Source of the DNA: Actinoplanes lutulentus
Lineage (GTDB): Bacteria; Actinomycetota; Actinomycetes; Mycobacteriales; Micromonosporaceae
Assembly: GCF_003259845.1 (NCBI RefSeq)
Contig: NZ_QLMJ01000018.1
Span: 1-64,000 of the forward strand
Length of the DNA stretch: 64,000 nt
Reading direction: 5' to 3'
The number at the start of each line of letters is the position of its first letter. Position 1 is the first letter of the stretch. Below are positions 17,089-25,291 of this stretch, one piece after another. The notes below the pieces were generated by a model. The model worked only from the letters and a program-made list of their open reading frames with translations. It made no database searches and had not been told where the DNA came from. The position numbers and the translations under genes are program-made.

Positions 17089-17441
17089 TGCTGGCGCGAA
17101 GCTTCGATCGCTGCCTTCAAGGCCTCAGGTGGCAACTGCCCCATGAAGTACGCGAGCGCGGCATCCCGGTCCGGCGTGGCGCTGAGCGCGTCGAGCATCA
17201 CGCCGGCGGTCATCTCCTCGCGCGACTGCACCGGGGCGTACCTGTAGGCGCGGTCCGCTTTCTGCTGGGTGACCAGCTTCTTCTTGGCGAGCCGGTCCAG
17301 CACGGTCATCACCGTCGTGTACGCCAGGTCGCGATCACGGCTGAGCAACTCGTGAACCTGCCGGACCGTGAGCGGCTCGCGCGCGTCCCAGAGTTTCGTC
17401 ATGACCTCGCGTTCGAGGTCCCCCATCGCCATGGTTCCCAT
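17085..17441 (-). CDS. blaI: BlaI/MecI/CopY-family repressor
   Basis: 118 residues. A winged helix-turn-helix domain covers residues ~8-75 (LEREVMTKLWDAREPLTVRQVHELL, then TTVMTVLDRLAKKKLV), and a C-terminal dimerisation helix follows. Family members dimerise on TACTAC-type dyads and are inactivated by a partner M56 peptidase, which is the next gene in the operon. Two such dyads lie immediately upstream, between this gene and cydA, so it probably represses both its own operon and cydABDC (inference). Several in-frame ATGs occur in the first six codons. Confidence 0.9.
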   Translation of the reverse strand: MGTMAMGDLEREVMTKLWDAREPLTVRQVHELLSRDRDLAYTTVMTVLDRLAKKKLVTQQKADRAYRYAPVQSREEMTAGVMLDALSATPDRDAALAYFMGQLPPEALKAAIEASRQQ

Positions 17442-17469
17442 CCTACGGGGCTCCTACGTCATCGCGTCG

Positions 17470-17505
17470 TACTACAAGGCGTAGTATCTACTACGAAGCG
17501 TCGTA
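17470..17505. promoter_or_regulatory. Twin BlaI-type operators over the blaI/cydA promoters
   Basis: Site 1 is TACTAC-N5-GTAGTA at 17470-17486 (perfect arms). Site 2 is TACTAC-N5-GTCGTA at 17489-17505 (one mismatch). Their centres are 19 bases apart, about two helical turns. The -10-like TAGTAT (17482-17487) for cydA lies between them, and the divergent blaI promoter must share the same DNA. Confidence 0.8.
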
Positions 17506-17523
17506 CTTCGTTGGGGGAACCTC

Positions 17524-18954
17524 GTGGACGTGCTCGATTTGACCCGGCTGCAGTTCGCGGTCGTGACGATCTATCACTATCTTTTCGTCCCGCTGTCGAT
17601 CTGCCTGGCCTCGGCCGCGGCCGGGCTCCAGTTGGCGTGGATGCGCACGGGTCAGGAGAAATACCTGCATCTGACGAAGTTCGTCGGCAAGCTGCTGATC
17701 GTCACGTTCGCGGTCGGTGTGGTCACCGGGCTCGTCCAGGAGTTCCAGTTCGGGCTCGGGTGGAGCGCGTTCGCCCGCTTCTACGGCGACGTCTTCGGAC
17801 CCACCCTCGCCATCGAGGGGATGCTCGCGTTCTTCCTCGAAGCGACGTTCCTCGCCCTCTGGTACTTCGGGTGGGACCGGCTGCCCCGCCGCCTGCACGC
17901 CGCCACGATCGTCATCGTCGCGGTGGGGACGCTGCTGTCGGCGTACATCATCCTGGCGGCCAACTCGTTCATGCAGAACCCGGTCGCGTACGCCCTTGAT
18001 CCGGAGACCGGCCGGGCGCACCTGACGAGCTTCACCGAGCTGCTGACCAACGAGGTGGTCCTCGCCGCGTTCCCGCACACGATGGCCGGCGCGGCGATGG
18101 CCGGCGGCGGGCTGCTCCTGGCGATCGGCGTGTGGCGCTTCACGGCGGATGCCGCCTTCCGGACGCTCTCCCGGCTCGGTGCGTGGATCATGCTGGTCGG
18201 CGGGCTCGGAACCGTCATCAGCGGTGACCACATCGGCAAGGTCATGACGGCCGTGCAGCCGATGAAGATGGCCGCCGCCGAGGCGCTCTACGAGACGACC
18301 ACCGGCGCGCCGTTCTCCGTCTTCGCGATCGGCGAGCTCGGCCACGACCGGCCGTTCTTCAGCATCGAGGTACCGAAGCTGCTGTCCTTCCTCGGCACCG
18401 GGTCGTTCAACGGGACCGTGCAGGGCATCGACGACCTGCAGGCCGCCTACGCCGCCCAGTACGGGCCCGGCAGTTACGTGCCGATGATCCCGGTGGCGTT
18501 CTGGACGTTCCGGCTGATGATGGGCGCCGGGATCCTCGCCATGGCGGTGGCCGCGTTCCACCTCTGGTCGACGTCGCCTCGCAGGTTCCCCCTGCTCCGG
18601 CTCCGGGTGCTGCGGTTCCTGCCGGCGATGCTGCGCCCCGGCAACGGCACGCCGACGATTTTCCTCCGGCTCATCTGGCTCGCCCCGATCCTGCCCGCCG
18701 CCGCGAACACCTTCGGCTGGATCTTCACCGAGACGGCACGCCAGCCCTGGCTCGCCTTCGGCATCTCCAAGGTGGCCGACGGGATCTCGCCGGGACTCAC
18801 CAGCGCCGAGGTGATCACATCATTGGCCGGGTTCACGCTCGTCTACGGAATCCTGGCGGTGGTGTGGACCCGGCTGGTCATGCACCTGTCCCGCCAGCCA
18901 CTGGAACCCGACCAAGCCGTCGCATCGGCCCCGGAACCCGTCCCGGCCTACTAG
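17524..18954 (+). CDS. cydA: Cytochrome bd oxidase subunit I
   Basis: 476 residues from GTG 17524. It is a multi-helix membrane protein of normal length for the short-Q-loop type. Conserved parts include H18 in the first helix (VTIYHYLFVPLSI, a haem b595 ligand in the family), GLVQEFQFGLGWS, FAIEG-type helix FGPTLAIEGMLAFFLEATFL, FPHTMAGA with the haem b558 histidine, and GDHIGKVM. The complex oxidises quinol and reduces oxygen to water. cydB follows 12 bases downstream. Promoter DNA carries twin BlaI-type dyads. Confidence 0.97.
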   Translation: MDVLDLTRLQFAVVTIYHYLFVPLSICLASAAAGLQLAWMRTGQEKYLHLTKFVGKLLIVTFAVGVVTGLVQEFQFGLGWSAFARFYGDVFGPTLAIEGMLAFFLEATFLALWYFGWDRLPRRLHAATIVIVAVGTLLSAYIILAANSFMQNPVAYALDPETGRAHLTSFTELLTNEVVLAAFPHTMAGAAMAGGGLLLAIGVWRFTADAAFRTLSRLGAWIMLVGGLGTVISGDHIGKVMTAVQPMKMAAAEALYETTTGAPFSVFAIGELGHDRPFFSIEVPKLLSFLGTGSFNGTVQGIDDLQAAYAAQYGPGSYVPMIPVAFWTFRLMMGAGILAMAVAAFHLWSTSPRRFPLLRLRVLRFLPAMLRPGNGTPTIFLRLIWLAPILPAAANTFGWIFTETARQPWLAFGISKVADGISPGLTSAEVITSLAGFTLVYGILAVVWTRLVMHLSRQPLEPDQAVASAPEPVPAY

Positions 18955-18966
18955 GAGCGCGTACTC

Positions 18967-19947
18967 ATGGTCACTTTCTGGTTCGCGATCCTGGTCCTCG
19001 CCTGGGTGCTCTACTTCGTCCTCGAAGGATTCGACTTCGGCGTCGGCATGCTCACCCCCGTCCTCGGGCGCGACGAACACGAGCGAGGTGCCGTCATCCG
19101 TACCGTCGGGCCTTTCTGGGACGGCAACGAGGTCTGGCTGGTCGCCGCGATCGGCGTCACCTTCGCCGCCTTCCCCGACTGGTACGCCGCCCTGCTCTCC
19201 GGCCTCTATCTGCCGATGGTCCTGATCCTGCTGCTGCTCGCGATCCGCGGCGTGGCGCTGGAGTTCCGCGGCAAACACTCGTCGTCGCGCTGGCGCCGGC
19301 GCTGCGACGCGCTGCTCGCTCTCTCCTCCGGCGGCATCGTGCTGCTCTGGGGCGCCGTCCTCGGCATCTTCGTGCACGGCCTCGCGCTCGGCGCCGACGG
19401 CGAGGTCACCGGCGTCGGCGTCTCCCGCAGCCTCAGCCCGCTGCTCACCCCCGCCGCCGGGCTCGGCGCGCTGGGCGCGCTCCTCGCCGCAATCCTGCTG
19501 GGTGCGACGTTCCTCTCGCTGCGCACGACCGGCCCGGTGCGCCGCCGGGCACGCGACCTGGCACGCCACACCGGCATCGGCGGCGCGGTCGCCCTTTTGA
19601 TCATTGGCATCGGTACGGGATCCCGCATCGCCCTCCTGGCAGCGGTCCTGTGTTTCGGGGCCGGGGTGCTGGCCCGCCGAGCCCGTGAGGCAGCGGCGTT
19701 CGTGGCGGTCGCGGCGGGCGTGGCCGCGTCGGTGGTCGCTGTCTTCCTGGTGCACGGCGACGTAGTGCTGCGCAGCACGCTGTCGGGAGCATGGTCGCTG
19801 ACCAGGGATGGCGCGGCAGCCGGGCCGGAGGCGTTGCGGCTGATCACGGTGGCCGGGGTGATCGTGTTGCCGGGCGTTATGGCGTACCAAATCTGGTCTT
19901 ATTGGGTTTTCCGCCGTCGGGTCTCGAGCGAGCGGGTCGCGTCGTGA
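18967..19947 (+). CDS. cydB: Cytochrome bd oxidase subunit II
   Basis: 326 residues, multi-helix. The family signature is at the N-terminus: YFVLEGFDFGVGML and GPFWDGNEVWLVAAIG, with the quinol-oxidase core helix FAAFPDWYAALLSGLYLPM. It pairs with CydA to bind the haems. The gene sits 12 bases after cydA, and its TGA overlaps the GTG start of cydDC, so all three are one operon. Length is normal for the family. Confidence 0.96.
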   Translation: MVTFWFAILVLAWVLYFVLEGFDFGVGMLTPVLGRDEHERGAVIRTVGPFWDGNEVWLVAAIGVTFAAFPDWYAALLSGLYLPMVLILLLLAIRGVALEFRGKHSSSRWRRRCDALLALSSGGIVLLWGAVLGIFVHGLALGADGEVTGVGVSRSLSPLLTPAAGLGALGALLAAILLGATFLSLRTTGPVRRRARDLARHTGIGGAVALLIIGIGTGSRIALLAAVLCFGAGVLARRAREAAAFVAVAAGVAASVVAVFLVHGDVVLRSTLSGAWSLTRDGAAAGPEALRLITVAGVIVLPGVMAYQIWSYWVFRRRVSSERVAS

Positions 19948-22900
19948 GTCGTGGTCCTGTTGATCCGCGGCTGTTGCGGCATGCTCGGAGCAGCCGGGCC
20001 GGGGTAGCGCTTCTCACGCTGATCGGGGCTGGTCAGGCTGCTGCGACGCTCGCGCTCGCGGTCGCTCTGTGCTGGATCGTCGCGGGGGCAGGTGGCTCTG
20101 GCTTTGGCGGCGCTGGCTTTGGTGGCGCTGGCTTTGGTGGCTTTGTCGGTGGCGGCTTTGTGGGCGGTGGCTTTGTCGGTGGCTCTGCTGACGGCTCCGG
20201 GCGCGGGGCTGTTTCGGCTGGGGTTCTACTGCTGGCCGGGGCGTTCGTGGCGCGGGCCGTGCTCGCCTGGGCCGAGCAGGTGGTCGCCCGGCGCACCGCC
20301 GCCCGGGTCACCGACGAACTCCGCCGCTCCATGCTGGACGCGGTCGTCCGGCGCGGGCCGGCGTGGGTGGCGGACTACGGTTCGGGGCGGCTCGCCACGG
20401 TTCTCGGAACCGGCCTCGACGCGCTGAAGCCGTGGTTCTCCGGATATCTCCCGGCGGTGGCCCTCGGCGTGATCCTGCCGCCGCTGGTCATCCTGGTCAT
20501 GTTCGTCGTCGACCCGGCTTCGGCGATCATCGCACTGCTCACGCTGCCGCTGATCCCGCTGCTCGGCGCGCTGATCGGCTGGGCGACACAGGCCCGTGCC
20601 CGGCAGCGCTGGGTAGCCGACGCGCGGCTGGCCGGCCACTTCCTCGACGTGGTCCGCGGCCTGGCGACGCTGAAGGTGTTCGGCCGCGCCGAACGCCAGA
20701 CCGCAGTGATCGCCGACCTCACCGACCAGCACCGGCGCGCGACGATGCGGGTGCTGCGGGTCGCGTTCCTGTCGTCCACGGCGCTGGATCTGGTGGGCAC
20801 GCTCTCGGTCGGCCTGATCGCGGTCCAGGCGGGATTGCGGGTGGCGGCCGGTTCGATGGAGCTGGCGCCCGCGCTGCTGGTGATCCTGCTGGCCCCGGAG
20901 GCGTATCGCCCGCTGCGCGAGATGGCGGCCCGTTATCACGCGGCCACCGATGCCACGGCCGTGATCGCCGACGTGGATGAGATCCTCACCGCTTCGTCGC
21001 CTGGGGATGTTCCCGCAGGCCGGGCGCTGGAGGATCAGGCGTTGGAGTATCAGGCGCGGGGAGATCGAGCACCGGAGGACCGGGCGCAGGGAGATCAAGC
21101 ACTGGGAGATCATGCACTGGGAGATCGGGCGCTGGGAGATCGGGCGCTGGGCGGCGCGGCTTTCTGGGGTGGCTCGGGGCGCTGGGGGGTGCGGGTGAGC
21201 GGCCTGCGCGCGCGGTACCCCGGTTCGGTGCGGGACGCGGTGTTCCTGCCGGAGCTCACGGTCCGGGCCGGTGAGGCGGTGGCGCTGCGCGGCCCGTCCG
21301 GCGCCGGCAAGACGACGGTGCTGCGGGTACTCGCCGGGCTTCACCCCGCCGAAACGGGTGCTCTTGCCGTGGGGTGCGCCTTCTATCTGCCGCAGCGGCC
21401 GTCGCTTCCGCACGCCCGTACCGTCGCGGAGGTCTTCCCCCCGGACTCCTCCCCCGCCGAGATCGCCGATGCGCTGCGAACCGTCGGCCTGAACGGCGAG
21501 GTGACCGCCTCCACTCCCCTGAGCGAACACGGCGCTGGCATCTCCTCCGGCCAGCGCCAGCGCCTCGCCCTGGCCGCTCTGCTGCACCGAGCCTCCACCG
21601 CGCTCGCGTCCCTCGGGGCGGCCGGGGCGGCCGGTTCCAACGGGACGGACGGCGCCGCCGGTTCCCGCGGGGCCGACGGGGCGGTCAGTTCCAGCGGTTT
21701 GCGGGCGCGGCCGGTGGTGACGCTGCTGCTCGACGAGCCGACCGCCCACCTCGACGCCGCCGCCGAGAAGCTGGTGATTGCCCGCCTTCGCGACCTGGCC
21801 GGCCAGGGCTGCGCCCTCCTGGTCGTAGCCCACCGCCCGGCCCTGCTGTCCGCCGCCGACCGAGTGGTGACCCTCAACCCCCCGGACGCGGCTGAACAGG
21901 GCGGTCGCCGTGACGTACAGCCGGCAGCCCTGAGCGACAGCCGGTCCGCACGCGACAGCCAAACCGGACCGGCCGAACAGCACGGCCGCCATGATGTGCA
22001 GCCGGCAGCCCTGAGTGACAGCCGGGCTGCACGCGACAGCCAATCCAGACCGGCCGAACAGGGCGGTCGCCGTGATGTGCAGCCGGCAGCCCTGAGCGAC
22101 AGCCAGACCGGAACGGCTGAACAGGGCGGTCGCCCTGACGTACAGCCGGCAGCCCTGGGTGACAGCCGGGGTGGGGGTGGCAGTGTGGCTGTGGGGAGCG
22201 TGCGCGGGTCGGTGGGAAGCGGTCAGCGGTGGGAGCGGTTGCGGCGGCCCTGGGTTGCGGTGGGGCTCGGGGCCGGGGCCTCGCTTGCCGGGGTGCTGCT
22301 CACCGGGGCTGCCGCGTGGCTGCTCGTACGGGCGTCGTCGCTGCCGCCGGTGCTGACGCTGTCAGGGGCTGTCGTCCTGGTACGCGGAAGTGCCGTCGCG
22401 CGGCCGCTGCTGCGTTACCTCGAACGGCTCGTCTCGCACGACCTCGCCTTCGCGCGGCTGGGGCGGCGGCGCGCGCGGGTCTACGCCGATCTGATCCCGC
22501 GGGTGCCGGGGCGGCGCGCGCATCGGCGGGGTGACCTGCTCACGAAGCTCGTCGACGACGTGGACGCCCAGGTTGACGGGCTGCTGCGCGGGCGGCTCCC
22601 GGCCTATGCGACGGCGGCTACCGTCGTGGTCGCGGGACTGGCCGCGCTCGGGACGGCACCCGCTGTTGTGGTGCCGCTCGCCGTCGGTGTGCTGATCGCC
22701 GGAGTGCTCGCGCCGGCTGTGGCCGCCTGGCAGGCCGGCCGGCTCGACGCTGCCACCGGCGCCGCACGGGCCTCGCTCCGGGACGCTGTCGTCGAGACCG
22801 TGGACGGCATCGAGGAGGTCGGTTCCGGTTCGGCTCGTTCGAGCGTACCCATGGATCGGAGCCGGACCCTCGCTGAGCTGGAGGCGCGCGCGGCGCGTGA

Positions 22901-23810
22901 GTCAGGCCTGGCTGCGGCGCTCGCCCACCTCGGGTGGGGGGCAGCAGCGGCCGGGACCGCCCTCGTGCTCGCCCGGTCCGGTCTGTCCGCCGAGTGGAGC
23001 GCGGTGGTGCTGCTCGGCATGATCACCCTGGGTGAGACGGTGGTGGCGCTGCCGGAGGCAGCGATCGCGCGGCGGCAGGCGGCGGGCGCGGCGCGGCGGG
23101 TGGGCACGCTGACGGCGCAACCGCCGGCCTCCGCGATGGTCACCCTGAGTGAGGCCAGTCCCTCTTCAGGTCCCGATCTCCGGGTACGGAATCTGACCGC
23201 CGGATGGGATCGCGACCTGCCGCCGGTTCTGGACGGGTTCGACCTCGAACTGCCCGCCGGATCACGGACCGCGGTGACCGGGCGGTCCGGCTCCGGGAAG
23301 TCGACGCTGGCCGCGGTGCTCGGCCGGCTCATCGATCCGTGGGCCGGAACGGTCGCGTTCGACGGGAAGACCGTGCTGGTCGGGGACGAGACGGGACATG
23401 TGTTCGCGTCGACCGTACGGGAGAATCTGCGTCTCGCGGCGCCGAGCGCGACCGATGCGCAGCTTGTGGCCACGCTGACGCGGGTGGGGCTCGGTGCGTG
23501 GGTGGCGGCGCTGCCGGACGGCCTGGACACCTGGCTCGGCACCGGCGGAAGCACGATCTCGGGCGGGCAGCGGCGGCGGCTGGCGACCGCGCGGGCGCTG
23601 CTGGCGGAGCCTGACCTGCTGATTCTGGACGAGCCGACGGAGGGGATCGACGAAGCCGGCGCGCAGGAGTTGATGGCGGACCTGTTGGGTGCGGCGTCCG
23701 GGCGTACCGTGCTGATCTTCGCGCATCGCGCGGAAGGTCTTGATCTGGTGGACCGGGTGATCGATCTGCAATCCATCCCATATCAGGCTACTTACGCCAG
23801 GATGGACTGA
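19944..23810 (+). CDS. cydDC: Fused CydDC thiol-reductant ABC exporter
   Basis: 1288 residues from GTG 19944, overlapping the cydB stop. Two ABC exporter halves are joined: a CydD-like membrane domain, NBD1 (Walker A GPSGAGKTT, signature SSGQRQRL, Walker B LLLDEPTAHLD), then a CydC-like membrane domain and NBD2 (GRSGSGKST, SGGQRRRL, LLILDEPTEGID). CydDC exports cysteine/glutathione-type thiols and is needed to assemble cytochrome bd. Three low-complexity inserts interrupt it: a Gly/Phe run (~20095-20180), a GDRALGD run (~21020-21155) and an ~81-bp repeat linker between the halves (21891-22175). All are in frame. Confidence 0.93.
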   Translation: MSRGPVDPRLLRHARSSRAGVALLTLIGAGQAAATLALAVALCWIVAGAGGSGFGGAGFGGAGFGGFVGGGFVGGGFVGGSADGSGRGAVSAGVLLLAGAFVARAVLAWAEQVVARRTAARVTDELRRSMLDAVVRRGPAWVADYGSGRLATVLGTGLDALKPWFSGYLPAVALGVILPPLVILVMFVVDPASAIIALLTLPLIPLLGALIGWATQARARQRWVADARLAGHFLDVVRGLATLKVFGRAERQTAVIADLTDQHRRATMRVLRVAFLSSTALDLVGTLSVGLIAVQAGLRVAAGSMELAPALLVILLAPEAYRPLREMAARYHAATDATAVIADVDEILTASSPGDVPAGRALEDQALEYQARGDRAPEDRAQGDQALGDHALGDRALGDRALGGAAFWGGSGRWGVRVSGLRARYPGSVRDAVFLPELTVRAGEAVALRGPSGAGKTTVLRVLAGLHPAETGALAVGCAFYLPQRPSLPHARTVAEVFPPDSSPAEIADALRTVGLNGEVTASTPLSEHGAGISSGQRQRLALAALLHRASTALASLGAAGAAGSNGTDGAAGSRGADGAVSSSGLRARPVVTLLLDEPTAHLDAAAEKLVIARLRDLAGQGCALLVVAHRPALLSAADRVVTLNPPDAAEQGGRRDVQPAALSDSRSARDSQTGPAEQHGRHDVQPAALSDSRAARDSQSRPAEQGGRRDVQPAALSDSQTGTAEQGGRPDVQPAALGDSRGGGGSVAVGSVRGSVGSGQRWERLRRPWVAVGLGAGASLAGVLLTGAAAWLLVRASSLPPVLTLSGAVVLVRGSAVARPLLRYLERLVSHDLAFARLGRRRARVYADLIPRVPGRRAHRRGDLLTKLVDDVDAQVDGLLRGRLPAYATAATVVVAGLAALGTAPAVVVPLAVGVLIAGVLAPAVAAWQAGRLDAATGAARASLRDAVVETVDGIEEVGSGSARSSVPMDRSRTLAELEARAARESGLAAALAHLGWGAAAAGTALVLARSGLSAEWSAVVLLGMITLGETVVALPEAAIARRQAAGAARRVGTLTAQPPASAMVTLSEASPSSGPDLRVRNLTAGWDRDLPPVLDGFDLELPAGSRTAVTGRSGSGKSTLAAVLGRLIDPWAGTVAFDGKTVLVGDETGHVFASTVRENLRLAAPSATDAQLVATLTRVGLGAWVAALPDGLDTWLGTGGSTISGGQRRRLATARALLAEPDLLILDEPTEGIDEAGAQELMADLLGAASGRTVLIFAHRAEGLDLVDRVIDLQSIPYQATYARMD
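21891..22175 (+). repeat. In-frame 81/81/63/~60-bp tandem repeat in cydDC linker
   Basis: Four units begin with codons for AEQ(G/H)GR. The first two are 27 codons long, the third is 21 codons (a seven-codon deletion), and the fourth is partial. Each contains DVQPAAL. The array encodes the linker between the CydD-like and CydC-like halves. Unit lengths are all multiples of three. Confidence 0.9.
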
Positions 23811-23831
23811 TCGGTCCGTAAAGTGGGCGTC

Positions 23832-24410
23832 ATGGCACGAACGCCCACCCCGGGCACCCGCGACACGATCCTGACCGCCGCCGCCGGGCTCTTCTACGAG
23901 CACGGCGTCCGGGCCGTCGGCATGGCACAGGTCGTCGAGGTGGCCGGGTGCGGCAAGAACCTGCTCTACCGGCACTTCCCCAGCAAGGCCGACCTGGCTG
24001 CCGCGTACCTCGACCTGGTCCGCCGCGAACGCGCCCAATCCGCCGGCGAGGCGCTGCGCTGGGCCGGGACTCCGGGTGAACGGCTGATCGCGCTGGTCGC
24101 CGAGATCGCTGATTGGGTACGGAGGCCGGGGTACCGGGGATGCGCGTTCCGCAATTATCTGACCGAGTTCCCGGGCGACGACGACGAGCCGGCGCGGGTC
24201 GCCAAGGGGTATCTCGCCGACACGCGCGCCGAGGTGGATCGGCTGGTGGGGCAGCTCGCGACGACGTCACCCGACGTCTTCGCCGACCGGGTGTGGCTGG
24301 TCGTGAACGGGCTGTACGCCAGCAGCCCGGAGCAGGCCCCGACAGCCGTCGACTGGGTCACCGAACTGGTGGCGTCGGGTCAGCCTGCCGCTCGGAGATC
24401 CAGCGAGTAG
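23832..24410 (+). CDS. TetR-family transcriptional regulator
   Basis: 192 residues from ATG 23832; a GTG at 23823 is possible. The N-terminal helix-turn-helix is clear (DTILTAAAGLFYEHGVRAVGMAQVVEVAGCGKNLLYRHFPSK, residues ~10-50). The C-terminal ligand domain has a typical RPGYRGCAFRNYLTEFP segment. The gene lies 21 bases after cydDC, but its role in that operon is unknown. Its 3' end overlaps the convergent GNAT gene by 31 bases. Confidence 0.9.
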   Translation: MARTPTPGTRDTILTAAAGLFYEHGVRAVGMAQVVEVAGCGKNLLYRHFPSKADLAAAYLDLVRRERAQSAGEALRWAGTPGERLIALVAEIADWVRRPGYRGCAFRNYLTEFPGDDDEPARVAKGYLADTRAEVDRLVGQLATTSPDVFADRVWLVVNGLYASSPEQAPTAVDWVTELVASGQPAARRSSE

Positions 24411-24919
24411 AGGAGCTTGTCGTAGCGTTCGTCGCCCACCGCTACGAAGGCGTTCAGCGTGCCGTATCGAGTGAAGCCCGCTGACTCGTAGAGGGCTGCC
24501 GCTCGGGTGTTGTCGCCTCGTAGGTCCAGGGTCAGTGTCTCGATATTCTGGTGCAGGGCGGCGGCCACCAGTGTGGTCAGCAGGGTGCGGCCCAGGCCCT
24601 CGCCCTGCGCTGCCGGGGAGACGGCCAGTTTCTCCAGGTCCGCGTTGACCCGGTGGGTGGGGCGGTCGTAACGGCGCCAGTAGCCCACACCCGTCACCTC
24701 GCCGGTCGCGGTCGTCGCCAGGGCCAGGGCGGCGTCGCCGGAAGGTATGCCGGATGCCACTGACTCCAGCAGCCGGTGGACCTCCGGGGGTGATGGTGGT
24801 TCCACCCAGCCGAGGGCCGCGCCGGCGGACACCAGGTCGTGCAGCAGGGTGGCGGTCTGTGCCGCTTCGTCGTCGGTGATGCCGTCCGCGCCGATCAGGC
24901 GTACCTCGGAGTAACCCAC
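24380..24919 (-). CDS. GNAT-family N-acetyltransferase
   Basis: About 179 residues from GTG 24919 (VGYSEVRLIGADGITDDEA). Open-frame starts at 25018 and 25072 would add a charged, unconvincing leader that overlaps a separate small frame. The acetyl-CoA site is intact: LEKLAVSPAAQGEGLGRTLLTTLV carries the R/Q-x-x-G-x-G/A loop, and LDLRGDNTRAAALYESAGFTRYG is the family's last conserved block. Substrate unknown. Start choice is uncertain because no strong ribosome site precedes 24919. Confidence 0.85.
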   Translation of the reverse strand: MGYSEVRLIGADGITDDEAAQTATLLHDLVSAGAALGWVEPPSPPEVHRLLESVASGIPSGDAALALATTATGEVTGVGYWRRYDRPTHRVNADLEKLAVSPAAQGEGLGRTLLTTLVAAALHQNIETLTLDLRGDNTRAAALYESAGFTRYGTLNAFVAVGDERYDKLLYSLDLRAAG

Positions 24920-24927
24920 GGGAGGAG

Positions 24928-25059
24928 TCAAGCAGAGTCGCCGGTCAGCAGGTCCAGCGCCTCCTTCTCGGCTGCGGCCACCTTTTCGTCCGCGAAGTGC
25001 TCGGTTACGCGTACCCATGTCCCTGTCTTTGAAGGGTGAGGTGGGTCCGGAGGTCTCAC
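24928..25059 (-). CDS. Possible small protein, 43 aa
   Basis: A short frame from GTG 25059 to TGA 24928 encodes a peptide whose second half, WVRVTEHFADEKVAAAEKEA followed by LDLLTGDSA, looks like a real acidic helix rather than shadow. It ends nine bases before the chosen GNAT start, as in a small operon. I recognise no family. The first ~12 codons come from a 15-bp tandem repeat. Confidence 0.35.
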   Translation of the reverse strand: MRPPDPPHPSKTGTWVRVTEHFADEKVAAAEKEALDLLTGDSA

Positions 25060-25090
25060 TCGGGGGTCTCACTCGGAGGTCTCACTCGGC
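25050..25090. repeat. Short tandem repeat upstream of the GNAT gene
   Basis: Three copies of a ~14-15-bp unit built on gaggtctcactcgg. It lies in the leader region of the small frame at 24928-25059 and the GNAT gene. Confidence 0.75.
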
Positions 25091-25132
25091 AGGGGTGAGG
25101 TGCGGGCGGCTCGGGCGGCGCAGGCTCGGGGG

Positions 25133-25231
25133 ATGAACGGTTGGCTCATGTGGGGACTGGTTCTGCCTGTGCTGCTGGTGGTCGCGGGTGTCGTCAACTA
25201 TCGGCGCAACCGCTCGAATCGCCGGCGTTGA
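25133..25231 (+). CDS. Small single-helix membrane protein, 32 aa
   Basis: ATG 25133 is preceded by a G-run (CTCGGGGG). The peptide MNGWLMWGLVLPVLLVVAGV continues to VNYRRNRSNRRR and a TGA at 25231. It has one transmembrane helix with a short N-terminus and an arginine-rich cytoplasmic tail, which follows the positive-inside rule. It is too short for most gene finders. Function unknown. Confidence 0.5.
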   Translation: MNGWLMWGLVLPVLLVVAGVVNYRRNRSNRRR

Positions 25232-25291
25232 GACCCTGCTCGGGTCCGCTAGCCGGATCTTGGGTGGGCGACAAGCCGGATTCGCGACAGG

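Noticed and set aside
16198..17441. A beta-lactam resistance operon
   Set aside because: blaI and an M56 peptidase are present, but there is no beta-lactamase gene and no penicillin-binding sensor on the M56 protein. The shared operators point at cydA instead.
18820..19890. Minus-strand open frame across cydA/cydB
   Set aside because: Opposite clear cydA and cydB; its composition (Arg, Asp, Gln, Glu-rich, no motif) is that of an antisense shadow.
20226..22043. Minus-strand frame opposite cydDC
   Set aside because: It partly consists of the translated tandem repeats. Both ABC cassettes on the plus strand are intact, so it is a shadow.
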